Under the pieces are notes generated by a model that was given only the letters and a program-made list of their open reading frames with translations, ran no database searches and was not told where the DNA came from. A stretch of 64,000 nucleotides of DNA from JAJVHZ01 sp041395385 (lineage in GTDB: Bacteria; Pseudomonadota; Gammaproteobacteria; JAJPIJ01), in the NCBI GenBank assembly GCA_041395385.1, contig JAWLAN010000020.1:39383-103382 (forward strand), read 5' to 3'. A program made the translations under genes and the position numbers. Of the stretch, positions 1-8,273 are shown piece by piece (position 1 is the first letter of the stretch; each line of letters begins with the position of its first letter).

Positions 1-516
1 CCTGACATATCGGGCATGGACGTGATCAAGAAGTGGCGCGAGGCTGGTCGTTCCTTTCCGGTGTTGATCCTGACCGCCCGCAGCAGCTGGCAGGACAAGG
101 TGCAGGGGCTGGAGACCGGCGCGGACGACTACCTCGTCAAGCCGTTCCACATGGAGGAGCTGACGGCGCGCGTACGCGCCCTGGTGCGCCGCGCGAGCGG
201 CTGGACGGAATCGGTGCTGCAATGCGGCGCGATCTCGCTCGACACTGCCTCGCAGCAGGTGACGGTCAACGGGCGCGAAGTGACCCTCACCGCGTTCGAG
301 TACAAGGTCCTCGAGCACCTGATGCTGCATGCCGGCGAGGTGATCTCCAAGTCGGAGCTCTCCGAGCACATGTACGAGGAGGACATGGATCGCGACTCCA
401 ACGTGCTCGAGGTCATCATCGGTCGATTGCGCAAGAAGCTCGACCCCGACAAGACGCTCAGCCCGATTGAAACACTGCGCGGGCGCGGCTACCTGCTGAG
501 GCTCGAACAGGCCTAG
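1..516 (+). CDS. phoP: Response regulator PhoP, OmpR family (5' end outside window)
   Basis: This is the C-terminal 171 residues of a two-component response regulator. The visible part begins just after the phosphoacceptor aspartate region (PDISGMDVI), then shows the conserved Thr of LTARSSWQDKV, the Lys of LVKPFHMEEL, and a full winged-helix DNA-binding domain ending in ETLRGRGYLLRL. The ARSSWQDKV and KPFHMEE stretches closely resemble enterobacterial PhoP as I remember it. The open frame runs to base 1, so the start and roughly 50 residues lie upstream. The sensor kinase follows after 23 bases, so the two form an operon. It probably controls envelope or cation-stress genes, which is inferred from the family. 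Confidence 0.88.
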   Translation, partial: PDISGMDVIKKWREAGRSFPVLILTARSSWQDKVQGLETGADDYLVKPFHMEELTARVRALVRRASGWTESVLQCGAISLDTASQQVTVNGREVTLTAFEYKVLEHLMLHAGEVISKSELSEHMYEEDMDRDSNVLEVIIGRLRKKLDPDKTLSPIETLRGRGYLLRLEQA

Positions 517-539
517 AAACTCGGCTATAAAGGCGGGCA

Positions 540-1907
540 ATGCGCTCGCTCAACGCCCGCCTTCTCCTCGCCGCCACGATCACGCTGGCGGCCTTTCTGG
601 GCCTGACCGGCTTCACCCTCGACCAGGCGTTCCAGCGCTCCGCCCTGTCCGCCACCCAGGACCGCCTCCAGGGGCAGGTCTACATGCTGCTCTCGGCGGC
701 GCAGTTCGAGGCGCCCGAGAAACGCATGATGCCGTCCTCGCTGCCCGACCCGCGGCTTTCCACCCCAAGCTCCGGCCTATACGCCCAGCTGACGCGCGAG
801 GACGGCACCACGGTGTGGCGTTCACTGTCGATGCTCGGACTGAACATTGCCGTGGATCGGCCCACGCGCATGGGCGTGCCCACTTTCGGCACGGCCGAGG
901 CATCCGATGGGACTCCGCTGTTTACCCTGGTCTTCAGCGTGCGCTGGGAGGGAAAACGCCGCAACGACGAGCGCGTCTACACGGTGCAGGTCGCCGAGAG
1001 CCGGCAGGAATACGATAACCAGGTACAGGCCTTTCGCCGCAGCCTCGGCATCTGGCTGGCGGCCTCCGCGATCGTACTGCTCGCCGTGCAGGCGCTCATC
1101 CTGCACTGGGGCCTGCGCCCGCTGCGGCGGGTCGCCGAGGAGGTGCGAGAGGTCGAGTCGGGACGCAAGGAATCGTTGGTCGGCGACTACCCCACGGAGC
1201 TGCAGAGGCTGGTCGTCAATCTCAATGCCCTCATCCGCAACAGCAAGGCGAATCTGGAGCGCTACCGCCGGGCGCTCGGTGATCTGGCCCACAGCTTCAA
1301 GACGCCGCTGGCCGTGATGCGCAGCGCCGCGGACACGGGCGGACGGGTGGAGGATCTGCGGGAGACCGTACGCGATCAGGTCAGCCGGCTCGACAACACC
1401 GTGCAGTACCAGCTCCAGCGCGCTGCGGCCTCGGGCCGCAGCGCGCTGGCGACCCCCATTGCCGTGGAGCCGGTGGTGAACAAGGTGGTGCAGTCGCTGG
1501 CGAAGGTCTACGCGGATCGAAGGCTGCAGTTCGAGGTGGCGGTCGAACGCGGAGCGGAATTCTTCGGCGACGAGGGCGACCTGCTGGAGATCGTCGGGAA
1601 TCTCGCGGAGAACGCCAGCAAGTGGGCGAGGCAGCGGGTGCGTATACGTGCCAGCGCGGGCGCCGGCGCCGACAGGTCGCGCCGCCCGCTGGAATTGAGC
1701 ATCGAGGACGACGGTCCCGGCATCCCGCCGGATGAGTGCAAGACCATCTTCGAGCGCGGCTATCGCGCCGACACTGCCGTGCCCGGTCACGGCATAGGTC
1801 TGGCGATCGTGCGAGACCTGGTCTACGAGGTCTACCACGGGGAGCTGACGGTGGGTCGAAGCGATGATCTCGGCGGCGCGCGGGTTCTCGCGCGCGTCAC
1901 TTTCTGA
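540..1907 (+). CDS. phoQ: Sensor histidine kinase PhoQ-like
   Basis: A 455-residue membrane histidine kinase, about the size of PhoQ. It has a first membrane segment at about residues 8-26, a periplasmic sensor of about 140 residues, and a second segment at about 168-190. A HAMP-like linker follows, then the phosphoacceptor H-box (LGDLAHSFKTPLA, His about 251), an N-box (GNLAENASKWA) and G-boxes (EDDGPGIPPDE, GHGIGLAIV). The placement of the H-box and the SFKTPLAV sequence fit the PhoQ subgroup better than EnvZ or QseC. It should phosphorylate the regulator encoded 23 bases upstream. The real ligand (divalent cations, peptides or pH) cannot be read from the sequence. Confidence 0.85.
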   Translation: MRSLNARLLLAATITLAAFLGLTGFTLDQAFQRSALSATQDRLQGQVYMLLSAAQFEAPEKRMMPSSLPDPRLSTPSSGLYAQLTREDGTTVWRSLSMLGLNIAVDRPTRMGVPTFGTAEASDGTPLFTLVFSVRWEGKRRNDERVYTVQVAESRQEYDNQVQAFRRSLGIWLAASAIVLLAVQALILHWGLRPLRRVAEEVREVESGRKESLVGDYPTELQRLVVNLNALIRNSKANLERYRRALGDLAHSFKTPLAVMRSAADTGGRVEDLRETVRDQVSRLDNTVQYQLQRAAASGRSALATPIAVEPVVNKVVQSLAKVYADRRLQFEVAVERGAEFFGDEGDLLEIVGNLAENASKWARQRVRIRASAGAGADRSRRPLELSIEDDGPGIPPDECKTIFERGYRADTAVPGHGIGLAIVRDLVYEVYHGELTVGRSDDLGGARVLARVTF

Positions 1908-1994
1908 GCCGGATCCGCACCTTGCCGAATTCGCGATCGGTCCAAGCGGCTCTCCGAGGCGGCATTGCCGGCTCAAGACGGCAACCGTGCACGG

Positions 1995-2708
1995 CTACCG
2001 CCGTCGCGCGACGTCCACGATCGCGTCGAACAGGCGCTGCTGGATCGGATCGCTGGCCGCGGTCAGCTCCGGATGCCACTGCACGGCGATGAGCCAGGGG
2101 TGATCCGGGATTTCCACCGCTTCTATCGTCCCGTCCGGCGCATGCGCGACCACCGAGAATCGGTCCGCGACCTTCTTCAGGGCCTGGTGATGCCACGAGG
2201 CGACCTCGAAATCGACGCTGCCCGCGACCTGCGCAAGTCTCGAGTCCGGCCGCACGCTGACGCGGTGGGGGATGGGCTCGCGCGGCGGCGCGCGATGCAG
2301 CACCGTCTCGCCGACCTCATCGGGCAGATGTTCGATCAGCGTTCCACCCATGACGATGTTCAGGATCTGCGCGCCGCGGCAGATTGCCAGGGTCGGCAGC
2401 CCCCCGTCGAGCACGCGCCGGGCGAGCTCGATCTCCGAGGCATCGCGCTCGGTGTCGATGGCGTAGTTGGTCGGGTGGCCCTTGCCGCCATAGCGCGACG
2501 GTTCGATGTCGCCGCCGCCCGTCAGTATGAGCGCATCGAGGATGGCGAGCGCGGCGTCCGGGCGCTCGTCCCCGGGTGCCAGCAACAGGGGGACGCCACC
2601 GGCTCGCCGCACTGCATCAACGTATTCCGCCGGAATCGTGTACCGGTTGTCGGCGTTGCGTCCGTAGGTGGTCAGTCCGATGAGTGGGTGGCTGCGCCCG
2701 GCCTGCAT
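1995..2708 (-). CDS. puuD: Gamma-glutamyl-gamma-aminobutyrate hydrolase family protein (peptidase C26, PuuD-like)
   Basis: A 237-residue class I glutamine-amidotransferase-like hydrolase. The nucleophile elbow is LPTLAICRGAQILN (Cys about 110) and the distal part of the triad is AVQWHPE. Members such as PuuD cleave the gamma-glutamyl group from gamma-glutamylated amines or amino acids after oxidation. I placed the start at the ATG at 2708 because GGAAGG sits just upstream; a longer open frame to 3020 has no family similarity. The gene is divergent from the PuuA-like ligase at 3041, so the first and last steps of a gamma-glutamyl pathway are probably encoded side by side. Confidence 0.9.
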   Translation of the reverse strand: MQAGRSHPLIGLTTYGRNADNRYTIPAEYVDAVRRAGGVPLLLAPGDERPDAALAILDALILTGGGDIEPSRYGGKGHPTNYAIDTERDASEIELARRVLDGGLPTLAICRGAQILNIVMGGTLIEHLPDEVGETVLHRAPPREPIPHRVSVRPDSRLAQVAGSVDFEVASWHHQALKKVADRFSVVAHAPDGTIEAVEIPDHPWLIAVQWHPELTAASDPIQQRLFDAIVDVARRR

Positions 2709-3040
2709 GGTCCTTCCTTCACGCGGATGTCGAAAAAACACCATTCTAAGCGCTTCGAGCGCCGGAATGGCAGCACCGGATCGCAGCGCGCCGCTACCCA
2801 CTCCGGCTAGTTGCTGCGCCCGAGGAGATCTACCATACTGAGCTGGTCTGCGCCGCAATCCCCGCCATATCGAACATCGACAAATGACCATCATGTGACG
2901 ACAATCATTTGCCTGCGCTAGTCGATGGCGAGAGCCGTGCCTCCCGGACGTGAATCGCTCCGGCTCCCGCCGCTGAAAGAGCCGATGCGAAATAACAAAG
3001 CGGCGTGACTTGCGCGCCAAGAAGAATAGGGGAGATCCGC
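2709..3040. other. Divergent intergenic region between puuD-like gene and amine ligase
   Basis: These 332 bases separate two divergent catabolic genes and should hold both promoters. Ribosome binding sites are visible at the edges: GGAAGG for the minus-strand gene and AGGGGAG just before 3041. I see no convincing -35/-10 pair, no long palindrome and no codon-like open frame. The central part around 2870-2915 is more AT-rich than the surroundings, which is where a promoter is most likely. Confidence 0.5.
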
Positions 3041-4408
3041 ATGAAACCCAGCGATGTGAAGACCGTTGCCGACGCCAAGAAGATCGTCGACGAACGCAAG
3101 CTCACGCATGTCAAGGTGGGGGTATTCGACGCCGACGGCATCATGCGCGGCAAGTACATGTCGCGCGACAAGTTTTTTGGCGCGCTCGACAAGGGATTCG
3201 GATTCTGCGACGTGGTGCTGGGGTGGGATTCCGCGGATCAGCTCTATGACAACGTGAGCTATACCGGCTGGCACACGGGATACCCGGATGCGCCGGTTCG
3301 TGTGCTCCCACAGACCTGCCGCGACGTTCCCTTCGAGGGCGACATGCTGCTGTTCCTCGGCGAGTTCATCGAGGCCGCCGAGTCCCTTTGTCCGCGTGGC
3401 ATGTTGCGCCGCGTCGTCGATCGCGCCCGTGAGATGGGGTACGAACCGTACGCCGGCCTTGAGTACGAGTACTTCGTCTTCGACGAATCACCGGAGTCCG
3501 TGCGCGAGAAGCATTACCGCAATCTCAAGCCGATGGCGCCCGGCTTCTTCGGCTACTCCGTCATTCGCAACTCCGTGCATTCGGAGCATTACCTCGAGAC
3601 GCTCGACCTGTGCGAGAGGATGCGTTTCCCGCTGGAGGGGCTGCACGAGGAGACCGGTCCGGGCGTGATGGAGGCGGCGATCGCGGTGGATGACGCGATG
3701 AACGCCGCCGACAAGGCGGCGCTGTTCAAGACCTTCATAAAAATCCACGCGCAACGTCGCGGCCGCATGGCGACGTTCATGGCCAAGTGGTCCAAGGACT
3801 GGCCCGGCCAGAGCGGGCACATCCACGTGTCGCTGAAGGACAACTCCGGCAAGCCGCTGTTCCACGACCCGAAGGGCCCGCACGGCATGAGCAGGCTGAT
3901 GCAGCACTTCGTCGCCGGCCAGCAGGCGCTGATGCCGGAACTGCTATGCATGGTGGCGCCGACCGTGAATTCCTTCTCGCGGCTGATCCCGGGCTTCTGG
4001 GCGCCGACGGAAGCCACCTGGGGGGTCGAGAATCGCACTTGCGCGCTGCGCGTCATTCCCGGCTCCGCGAAGTCCCAGCGCGTGGAGTACCGCATCGCCG
4101 CGGCGGATGCCAATCCGTACATCGCGCTCGCCGCCACGCTGCTCTCCGGGCTCTGGGGCATCGAGACCAAGGCCGAATTGGGCAAACCCATCGAGGGCAA
4201 CGCCTACGAGCAGAAGCTGCCGAAGAAGCTGTCGCTGCCGCCGACGCTGTGGGACGCGGCGCAGCGCCTGAAGGGTTCGGCGGCGGCGCGGGCGTGGCTG
4301 GGCGATGCGTTCGTGGAGCACTTCGCGGCATCGCGCGAGTGGGAGGAGCGACAGTTCAGAAAGGCGATCACGGATTGGGAGCTGGAGCGCTATTTTGAAA
4401 TCATCTGA
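3041..4408 (+). CDS. Glutamine synthetase family protein, PuuA-like gamma-glutamyl-amine ligase
   Basis: A 455-residue glutamine-synthetase-fold enzyme. It carries the glutamine-synthetase nucleotide and metal motifs (GLEYEYFVFDE, GPGVMEAA, GQSGHIHVSL, and NSFSRLIPGFWAP before the arginine-rich ENRTCALRVIPG). Its length and the short N-terminal domain (GVFDADGIMRGKYMSRDKF) match PuuA, IpuC and GlnT rather than nitrogen-assimilating GlnA, and I see no adenylylation-site sequence. It should join glutamate to an amine with ATP. The start at 3041 follows AGGGGAG; an upstream GTG at 3005 lacks a site. Dehydrogenase genes follow directly and a PuuD-like hydrolase lies divergent, so I infer an amine or amino-alcohol catabolic role. 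The substrate is unknown. Confidence 0.9.
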   Translation: MKPSDVKTVADAKKIVDERKLTHVKVGVFDADGIMRGKYMSRDKFFGALDKGFGFCDVVLGWDSADQLYDNVSYTGWHTGYPDAPVRVLPQTCRDVPFEGDMLLFLGEFIEAAESLCPRGMLRRVVDRAREMGYEPYAGLEYEYFVFDESPESVREKHYRNLKPMAPGFFGYSVIRNSVHSEHYLETLDLCERMRFPLEGLHEETGPGVMEAAIAVDDAMNAADKAALFKTFIKIHAQRRGRMATFMAKWSKDWPGQSGHIHVSLKDNSGKPLFHDPKGPHGMSRLMQHFVAGQQALMPELLCMVAPTVNSFSRLIPGFWAPTEATWGVENRTCALRVIPGSAKSQRVEYRIAAADANPYIALAATLLSGLWGIETKAELGKPIEGNAYEQKLPKKLSLPPTLWDAAQRLKGSAAARAWLGDAFVEHFAASREWEERQFRKAITDWELERYFEII

Positions 4409-4438
4409 CGGCACGCACATTACGACGACCGAGGAATC

Positions 4439-5830
4439 ATGACCGAGATACAGAAGACCATCACACCGGTGGACGGCAGCGTCTACGTGGAGCGGCCGCT
4501 CGCCACCGACGGGCAGATAGGCGCCGCACTCGAACGGGCGCGCAAGGCGCAGGCCGCATGGCGCCACGTCGCGCTCTCGGAGCGCGCCGCCATCTGCACG
4601 CGTTTCGTCGACGCCTTCGTGGCGCGCAAACAGGCAGTTGCCGAGGAGATCACCTGGCAGATGGGGCGCCCCCTCAGCCAGTCGCCCGGCGAGGTGCGCG
4701 GCTTCGAGGAACGCTCCCGGCACATGATCGCCATCGCCCCGGCGGCGCTCGCGGACATCGACGCCGGACCGAAGGAAGGATTTCGCCGATTCGTGCGGCG
4801 CGAGCCGCTCGGCGTCGTGCTGGTGCTGGCGCCGTGGAACTACCCCTATCTCACCTCGGTGAACTCCGTGGTGCCCGCGATCATGGCGGGCAACGCCGTA
4901 ATACTGAAGCACTCCAACCAGACGCCGTTGTGCGCCGAGCGCTTCGCCGAATGCTTCAACGAGGCCGGCCTGCCGGACGGCGTGTTCCAGTTCCTGCACT
5001 GCACGCACGATCAGGCGGCGGCGATGATCGCCTCGCCGCTGGTCGACTTCGTCGCATTCACGGGATCGGTCGAGGGAGGGCATGCGGTCCAGAAGGCGGC
5101 CTCCAGCCGTTTCATCGGAACCGGGCTGGAACTGGGCGGAAAGGATCCCGCTTACGTGCGTCCCGACTGCAATCTGGCGCATGCCGTGGAGAACCTCGTC
5201 GACGGCGCGTTCTTCAATTCCGGGCAGTCGTGCTGCGGTATCGAACGGATCTACGTACACGAAAAGCTCTACGATCAGTTCGTCGAGGGCTTCGTGGCGC
5301 TGACGCGTCAATACCGTCTCGGCAACCCGCTCGACCCCAACGTAAACCTCGGACCCATGGTGCGTACCCGCGCAGCGGAGTTCGCGCGCGGCCAGGTCCG
5401 CGACGCGGTCGCCGCCGGCGCGCGATCGCTCATCGACCCGAAGGAGTTCCCGGCGGCCAAGGAGGGCACGCCCTACATGGCGCCGCAGGTGCTGATCGAC
5501 GTGAACCACTCGATGCGGATCATGCGCGAGGAGAGCTTCGCGCCGGTCATCGGCATCATGAAAGTGCAGAGCGACGAGGAGGCCATCGCGCTGATGAACG
5601 ACAGCGACTTCGGCCTCACCGCGGCGATCTGGACGATGGATGCCGACGCGGCATTGCGCATCGGCGGCGCGGTGGATACGGGCACATGGTTCATGAACCG
5701 CTGCGATTACCTCGATCCGGCGCTTGCCTGGACCGGCGTCAAGGATTCCGGCCGCGGCTGTACGTTGTCCCGCGTCGGCTACGAGCAGCTGACGCGGCCC
5801 AAGTCCTACCATCTGCGCATCGCGATTTGA
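4439..5830 (+). CDS. Aldehyde dehydrogenase family protein
   Basis: A 463-residue NAD(P)-dependent aldehyde dehydrogenase. Visible are the cofactor-binding stretch APWNYPYLTSVN, the nucleotide motif FTGSVEGG, the general-base region GLELGGKDPAYV, the catalytic cysteine in NSGQSCCG (Cys about 265), and EESFAPVIGIM. The gene lies 30 bases after the amine ligase and 13 before the iron alcohol dehydrogenase, so the three are very likely one transcript. It would oxidise the aldehyde made by the next enzyme to an acid, while the amino group is protected as a gamma-glutamyl amide. It resembles short aldehyde dehydrogenases found beside PuuA-like ligases; the exact substrate cannot be assigned. Confidence 0.92.
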   Translation: MTEIQKTITPVDGSVYVERPLATDGQIGAALERARKAQAAWRHVALSERAAICTRFVDAFVARKQAVAEEITWQMGRPLSQSPGEVRGFEERSRHMIAIAPAALADIDAGPKEGFRRFVRREPLGVVLVLAPWNYPYLTSVNSVVPAIMAGNAVILKHSNQTPLCAERFAECFNEAGLPDGVFQFLHCTHDQAAAMIASPLVDFVAFTGSVEGGHAVQKAASSRFIGTGLELGGKDPAYVRPDCNLAHAVENLVDGAFFNSGQSCCGIERIYVHEKLYDQFVEGFVALTRQYRLGNPLDPNVNLGPMVRTRAAEFARGQVRDAVAAGARSLIDPKEFPAAKEGTPYMAPQVLIDVNHSMRIMREESFAPVIGIMKVQSDEEAIALMNDSDFGLTAAIWTMDADAALRIGGAVDTGTWFMNRCDYLDPALAWTGVKDSGRGCTLSRVGYEQLTRPKSYHLRIAI

Positions 5831-5843
5831 GAGAGCCAGCGAA

Positions 5844-7022
5844 ATGACCATCGATCCCAAGAGCCTGACCCGCAACTGGAACTATCCGACGTCGGTCCGC
5901 TTCGGACCTGGACGCATCGCCGAACTGCCGGCTGCGTGCAAGGAGCTCGGCATAAAGCGGCCGCTGCTGGTTACCGATCCCGGGCTGCGAAAGCTGCCGC
6001 TGATCGACAGCGCCATGGCCTCGCTGAAGTCCGCGGGGCTCGGCGAGTGCGTGTTCTCCGACATCCAGGCCAACCCGGTCGGCAGGAACGTCGACGAGGG
6101 GGTTGCCTACTACCGGCAGCAGGGCTGCGACGGCGTCATCGCCTTCGGCGGCGGCAGCGCCCTGGACGTCGGCAAGGCGATCGCCCTGATGGCCGGCCAG
6201 AAGCGGCCGTTGTGGGACTTCGAGGATCGCGAGGACTGGTACACGCGCGTGGATCCGGCGGGCGTGGCGCAGACGATCTCCGTGCCGACCACCGCTGGAA
6301 CCGGTTCGGAGGTCGGACGCGCCTCGGTGATCCTCGATGAAGCGACGCACATCAAGAAGATCATCTTTCACCCGAAGATGATGCCCGCGATCGTCATCGC
6401 CGATCCGGAGCTCACGGTGGGCCTGCCTCCACGCATCACTGCCGCCACCGGCATGGACGCGCTGGCGCACAATCTGGAGGCCTATTGTGCGCCCGGATTT
6501 CACCCGCTCGCCGACGGTATCGCCCTGGAGGCGATGCGAATGGTGAAGGAGTGGCTGCCGATGGCCGTGAAGGATGGCAAGAACATCGCCGCGCGCGCGC
6601 ACATGCTTGCGGCCGCGAGCATGGGGGCCACGGCGTTCCAGAAGGGGCTGGGCGCCATTCATTCGCTGAGCCACCCTGTCGGCGCAATGTACAACACGCA
6701 TCACGGCGAGACCAATGGCGTGGTGATGCCCTACGTGCTGGCGTTCAACCGGCCGGCCATCGAGGAGAAGCTCACCCGCCTGGCGCGTTATCTGAATCTC
6801 GCCAACCCGGGATTCGACGCCGTGCAGCAATGGGTGCTGGCGCTGCGCAAGGAGATCGGCATCCCGCACACGCTCGCGGAGCTCGGGGTGAAGGAGGCCG
6901 ATCTCGACGTGCTGACACCGATGGCGGTCGACGACCCGTCCACGGGCGGCAACCCGCGGCCGGCGGGACATGCGGAGATGCGTCAAATGTTCGAAAAAGC
7001 GATACGCGGCGAGCTGACCTGA
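5844..7022 (+). CDS. Iron-containing alcohol dehydrogenase
   Basis: A 392-residue group III (iron-dependent) alcohol dehydrogenase. The nucleotide-binding loop GGGSALDVGKAIAL, the threonine motif PTTAGTGSE and the metal histidines (MDALAHNLEAY, AIHSLSHPVGA, NTHHGETNG) are intact. In the usual PuuABCD route an amine oxidase (PuuB) makes the aldehyde; here an alcohol dehydrogenase sits in that place. That suggests the gamma-glutamylated substrate carries a hydroxyl group, as in amino-alcohol breakdown. It is the third gene of the ligase, aldehyde dehydrogenase, alcohol dehydrogenase set, and no gene follows for 738 bases. Confidence 0.92.
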   Translation: MTIDPKSLTRNWNYPTSVRFGPGRIAELPAACKELGIKRPLLVTDPGLRKLPLIDSAMASLKSAGLGECVFSDIQANPVGRNVDEGVAYYRQQGCDGVIAFGGGSALDVGKAIALMAGQKRPLWDFEDREDWYTRVDPAGVAQTISVPTTAGTGSEVGRASVILDEATHIKKIIFHPKMMPAIVIADPELTVGLPPRITAATGMDALAHNLEAYCAPGFHPLADGIALEAMRMVKEWLPMAVKDGKNIAARAHMLAAASMGATAFQKGLGAIHSLSHPVGAMYNTHHGETNGVVMPYVLAFNRPAIEEKLTRLARYLNLANPGFDAVQQWVLALRKEIGIPHTLAELGVKEADLDVLTPMAVDDPSTGGNPRPAGHAEMRQMFEKAIRGELT

Positions 7023-7234
7023 GCGTGCGCCAAGATCTTGCACGCATTGAGGGCCGCGCACCCGTAAGAGGCGGTCGAGTCGGGAACGCCCTGGCGCGAT
7101 CGAGGGGTGAGGTCGCGAGGCATTGAGCCAACGGCGCTGCGTTCGAGGCGATCGCGACGGCCGTTGCTCATGCCGTGCAAATAATCGATACTGAATTCGC
7201 CCGGCCATGACCAGCAGCAAGTGTGTATCGAAAG

Positions 7235-7266
7235 CTCCGCGGGCGGAGTGCGGCACCGGCCGGTGC
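7235..7266. repeat. Two adjacent palindromes after the alcohol dehydrogenase gene
   Basis: CTCCGC-GG-GCGGAG (7235-7248) is followed four bases later by the perfect palindrome GCACCGG-CCGGTGC (7253-7266). Neither is followed by a T-run on either strand, so a simple intrinsic terminator is not indicated. They could be RNA hairpins at the 3' end of the ligase-dehydrogenase transcript or protein-binding sites. Confidence 0.4.
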
Positions 7267-7342
7267 GGCGTGCGAACGCGGTCAGGGGAGCGTCCGTCGC
7301 CGGGAACCGCTTCGGGCAACGTGCCTCTGGACATGAGCATCG

Positions 7343-7361
7343 CGGTCGAAGGATTCGACCG
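7343..7361. promoter_or_regulatory. Candidate operator, perfect 8-bp inverted repeat
   Basis: CGGTCGAA-GGA-TTCGACCG is a perfect inverted repeat with 8-base arms and a 3-base centre, about 400 bases before the TRAP small permease. This size and symmetry suit a dimeric repressor or activator. No regulator gene lies beside it, so its owner is unknown. Confidence 0.4.
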
Positions 7362-7760
7362 AGATCAATAACGTGAGAAGCGCCGACACTGCACGTGGCT
7401 GGCGCCGGACAGTCTGCGGAGGAGGAGTATCTTGCGTACTCGGCGGTTCGGCCTGGAAGGGCGCGCGCTCGAATGTCTCGCGGGGCGCGTCCGTCCGAGA
7501 CTCCATCTCGTTGCGGACGGTCACCACCTCACACGGCGCATCGACTCCGCCATCGCGCCGGCCTTCGCGCGCGGATTCCGGATCGCCTCGCAGTCCTCAC
7601 GCGCGCACATGCGCTCTTGCAGACGGCGATCGCAGGCGCCGCACCAGCCAGCTGTCCAAGGGTGCCTGGGCGAACTGCCGGGAAAGATCCGAGCCTGCAG
7701 CGTACCGCTGCAACGCGGCGCGGGCGCCGACGCCGTGACCGGTCAAGGGGGAAGCGCAAC

Positions 7761-8273
7761 GTGCCAAGGGCGATAAGACTCTACGTTCGATACGTCGAGG
7801 CGTTCAACCGCTGGGTGGGTCGAACCACGATGTATCTGATTTTCGTGATGATAGGCTTGTTGCTGTACTCGTCTCTGTCCAGGACGGTGTTCAATTCGCC
7901 CCTCAATTGGGGCGTGGAGATGGCGCAGTTCCTGATGGCGTCCTACTACCTGCTCGGCGGGGCATACTCCATGCAGATGGACTCCCATGTCAGGATGGAT
8001 CTTCTGTACAGCCGCTGGTCGGTGAAGGGCAAGGCGAAGGCTGACGCGATCACCGCGGCATTTCTCATCTTCTATCTGGTGGTACTGCTCATCGGCGGAA
8101 TCAACAGCTCCGAGTATGCCCTGAGTCACGGTCAGAAGAATTACTCGGCGTGGGCACCGCCGCTGGCACCCATAAAGCTCATCATGACCTTCGGCATTGC
8201 ACTCATGCTGCTTCAAGCCATCGCCATGTTCTTTAGGGACGTGGCCACGCTGCGCGGGGAGACACTGGAATGA
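7761..8273 (+). CDS. TRAP transporter small permease (DctQ family)
   Basis: A 170-residue inner-membrane protein with four predicted membrane segments (starting near MYLIFVMIGLLLYSS, AQFLMASYYLLGGAYS, AFLIFYLVVLLIGG and IMTFGIALMLLQAIAMF), as in DctQ. The HVRMDLLYSRWS stretch is typical of the family. I chose the GTG at 7761 because AAGGGGGAAG precedes it and this gives the usual DctQ length; the open frame reaches back to 7395 without similarity. Its stop overlaps the start of the large permease (ATGA). It forms the small membrane part of a sodium- or proton-driven uptake system. Confidence 0.88.
   Translation: MPRAIRLYVRYVEAFNRWVGRTTMYLIFVMIGLLLYSSLSRTVFNSPLNWGVEMAQFLMASYYLLGGAYSMQMDSHVRMDLLYSRWSVKGKAKADAITAAFLIFYLVVLLIGGINSSEYALSHGQKNYSAWAPPLAPIKLIMTFGIALMLLQAIAMFFRDVATLRGETLE

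Larger units (their letters stand above)
7023..7760. other. 738-base gap with clustered palindromes before the TRAP transporter
   Basis: No convincing gene lies here. Open frames on both strands are arginine-rich and unlike any family. The region holds three perfect inverted repeats (listed separately) and, at about 7419-7431, a purine-rich GGAGGAGGAG tract just before a TTG codon at 7432. The frame from that TTG runs into the start of the DctQ gene and looks non-coding. The length and palindromes suggest a transcriptional control region for the transporter, or the remains of a lost gene. Confidence 0.5.

Noticed and set aside
2763..2785. Possible sigma-54 promoter (TGGCAG ... TCGCA) in the divergent catabolic region
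   Set aside because: The GG and GC elements are two bases too far apart and the second element is poor.
3944..5875. 643-codon minus-strand open frame opposite the aldehyde dehydrogenase gene
   Set aside because: It mirrors well-conserved coding sequence on the other strand, a common effect of high GC, and its composition is Arg/His-rich without motifs.
5739..7340. 533-codon minus-strand open frame opposite the iron alcohol dehydrogenase gene
   Set aside because: Antisense shadow of a complete enzyme; no domain and no ribosome binding site.
7432..7776. Possible small gene from a TTG after GGAGGAGGAG
   Set aside because: The site is attractive but the 114-codon product is Arg-rich, without similarity, and runs over the start of the DctQ gene.
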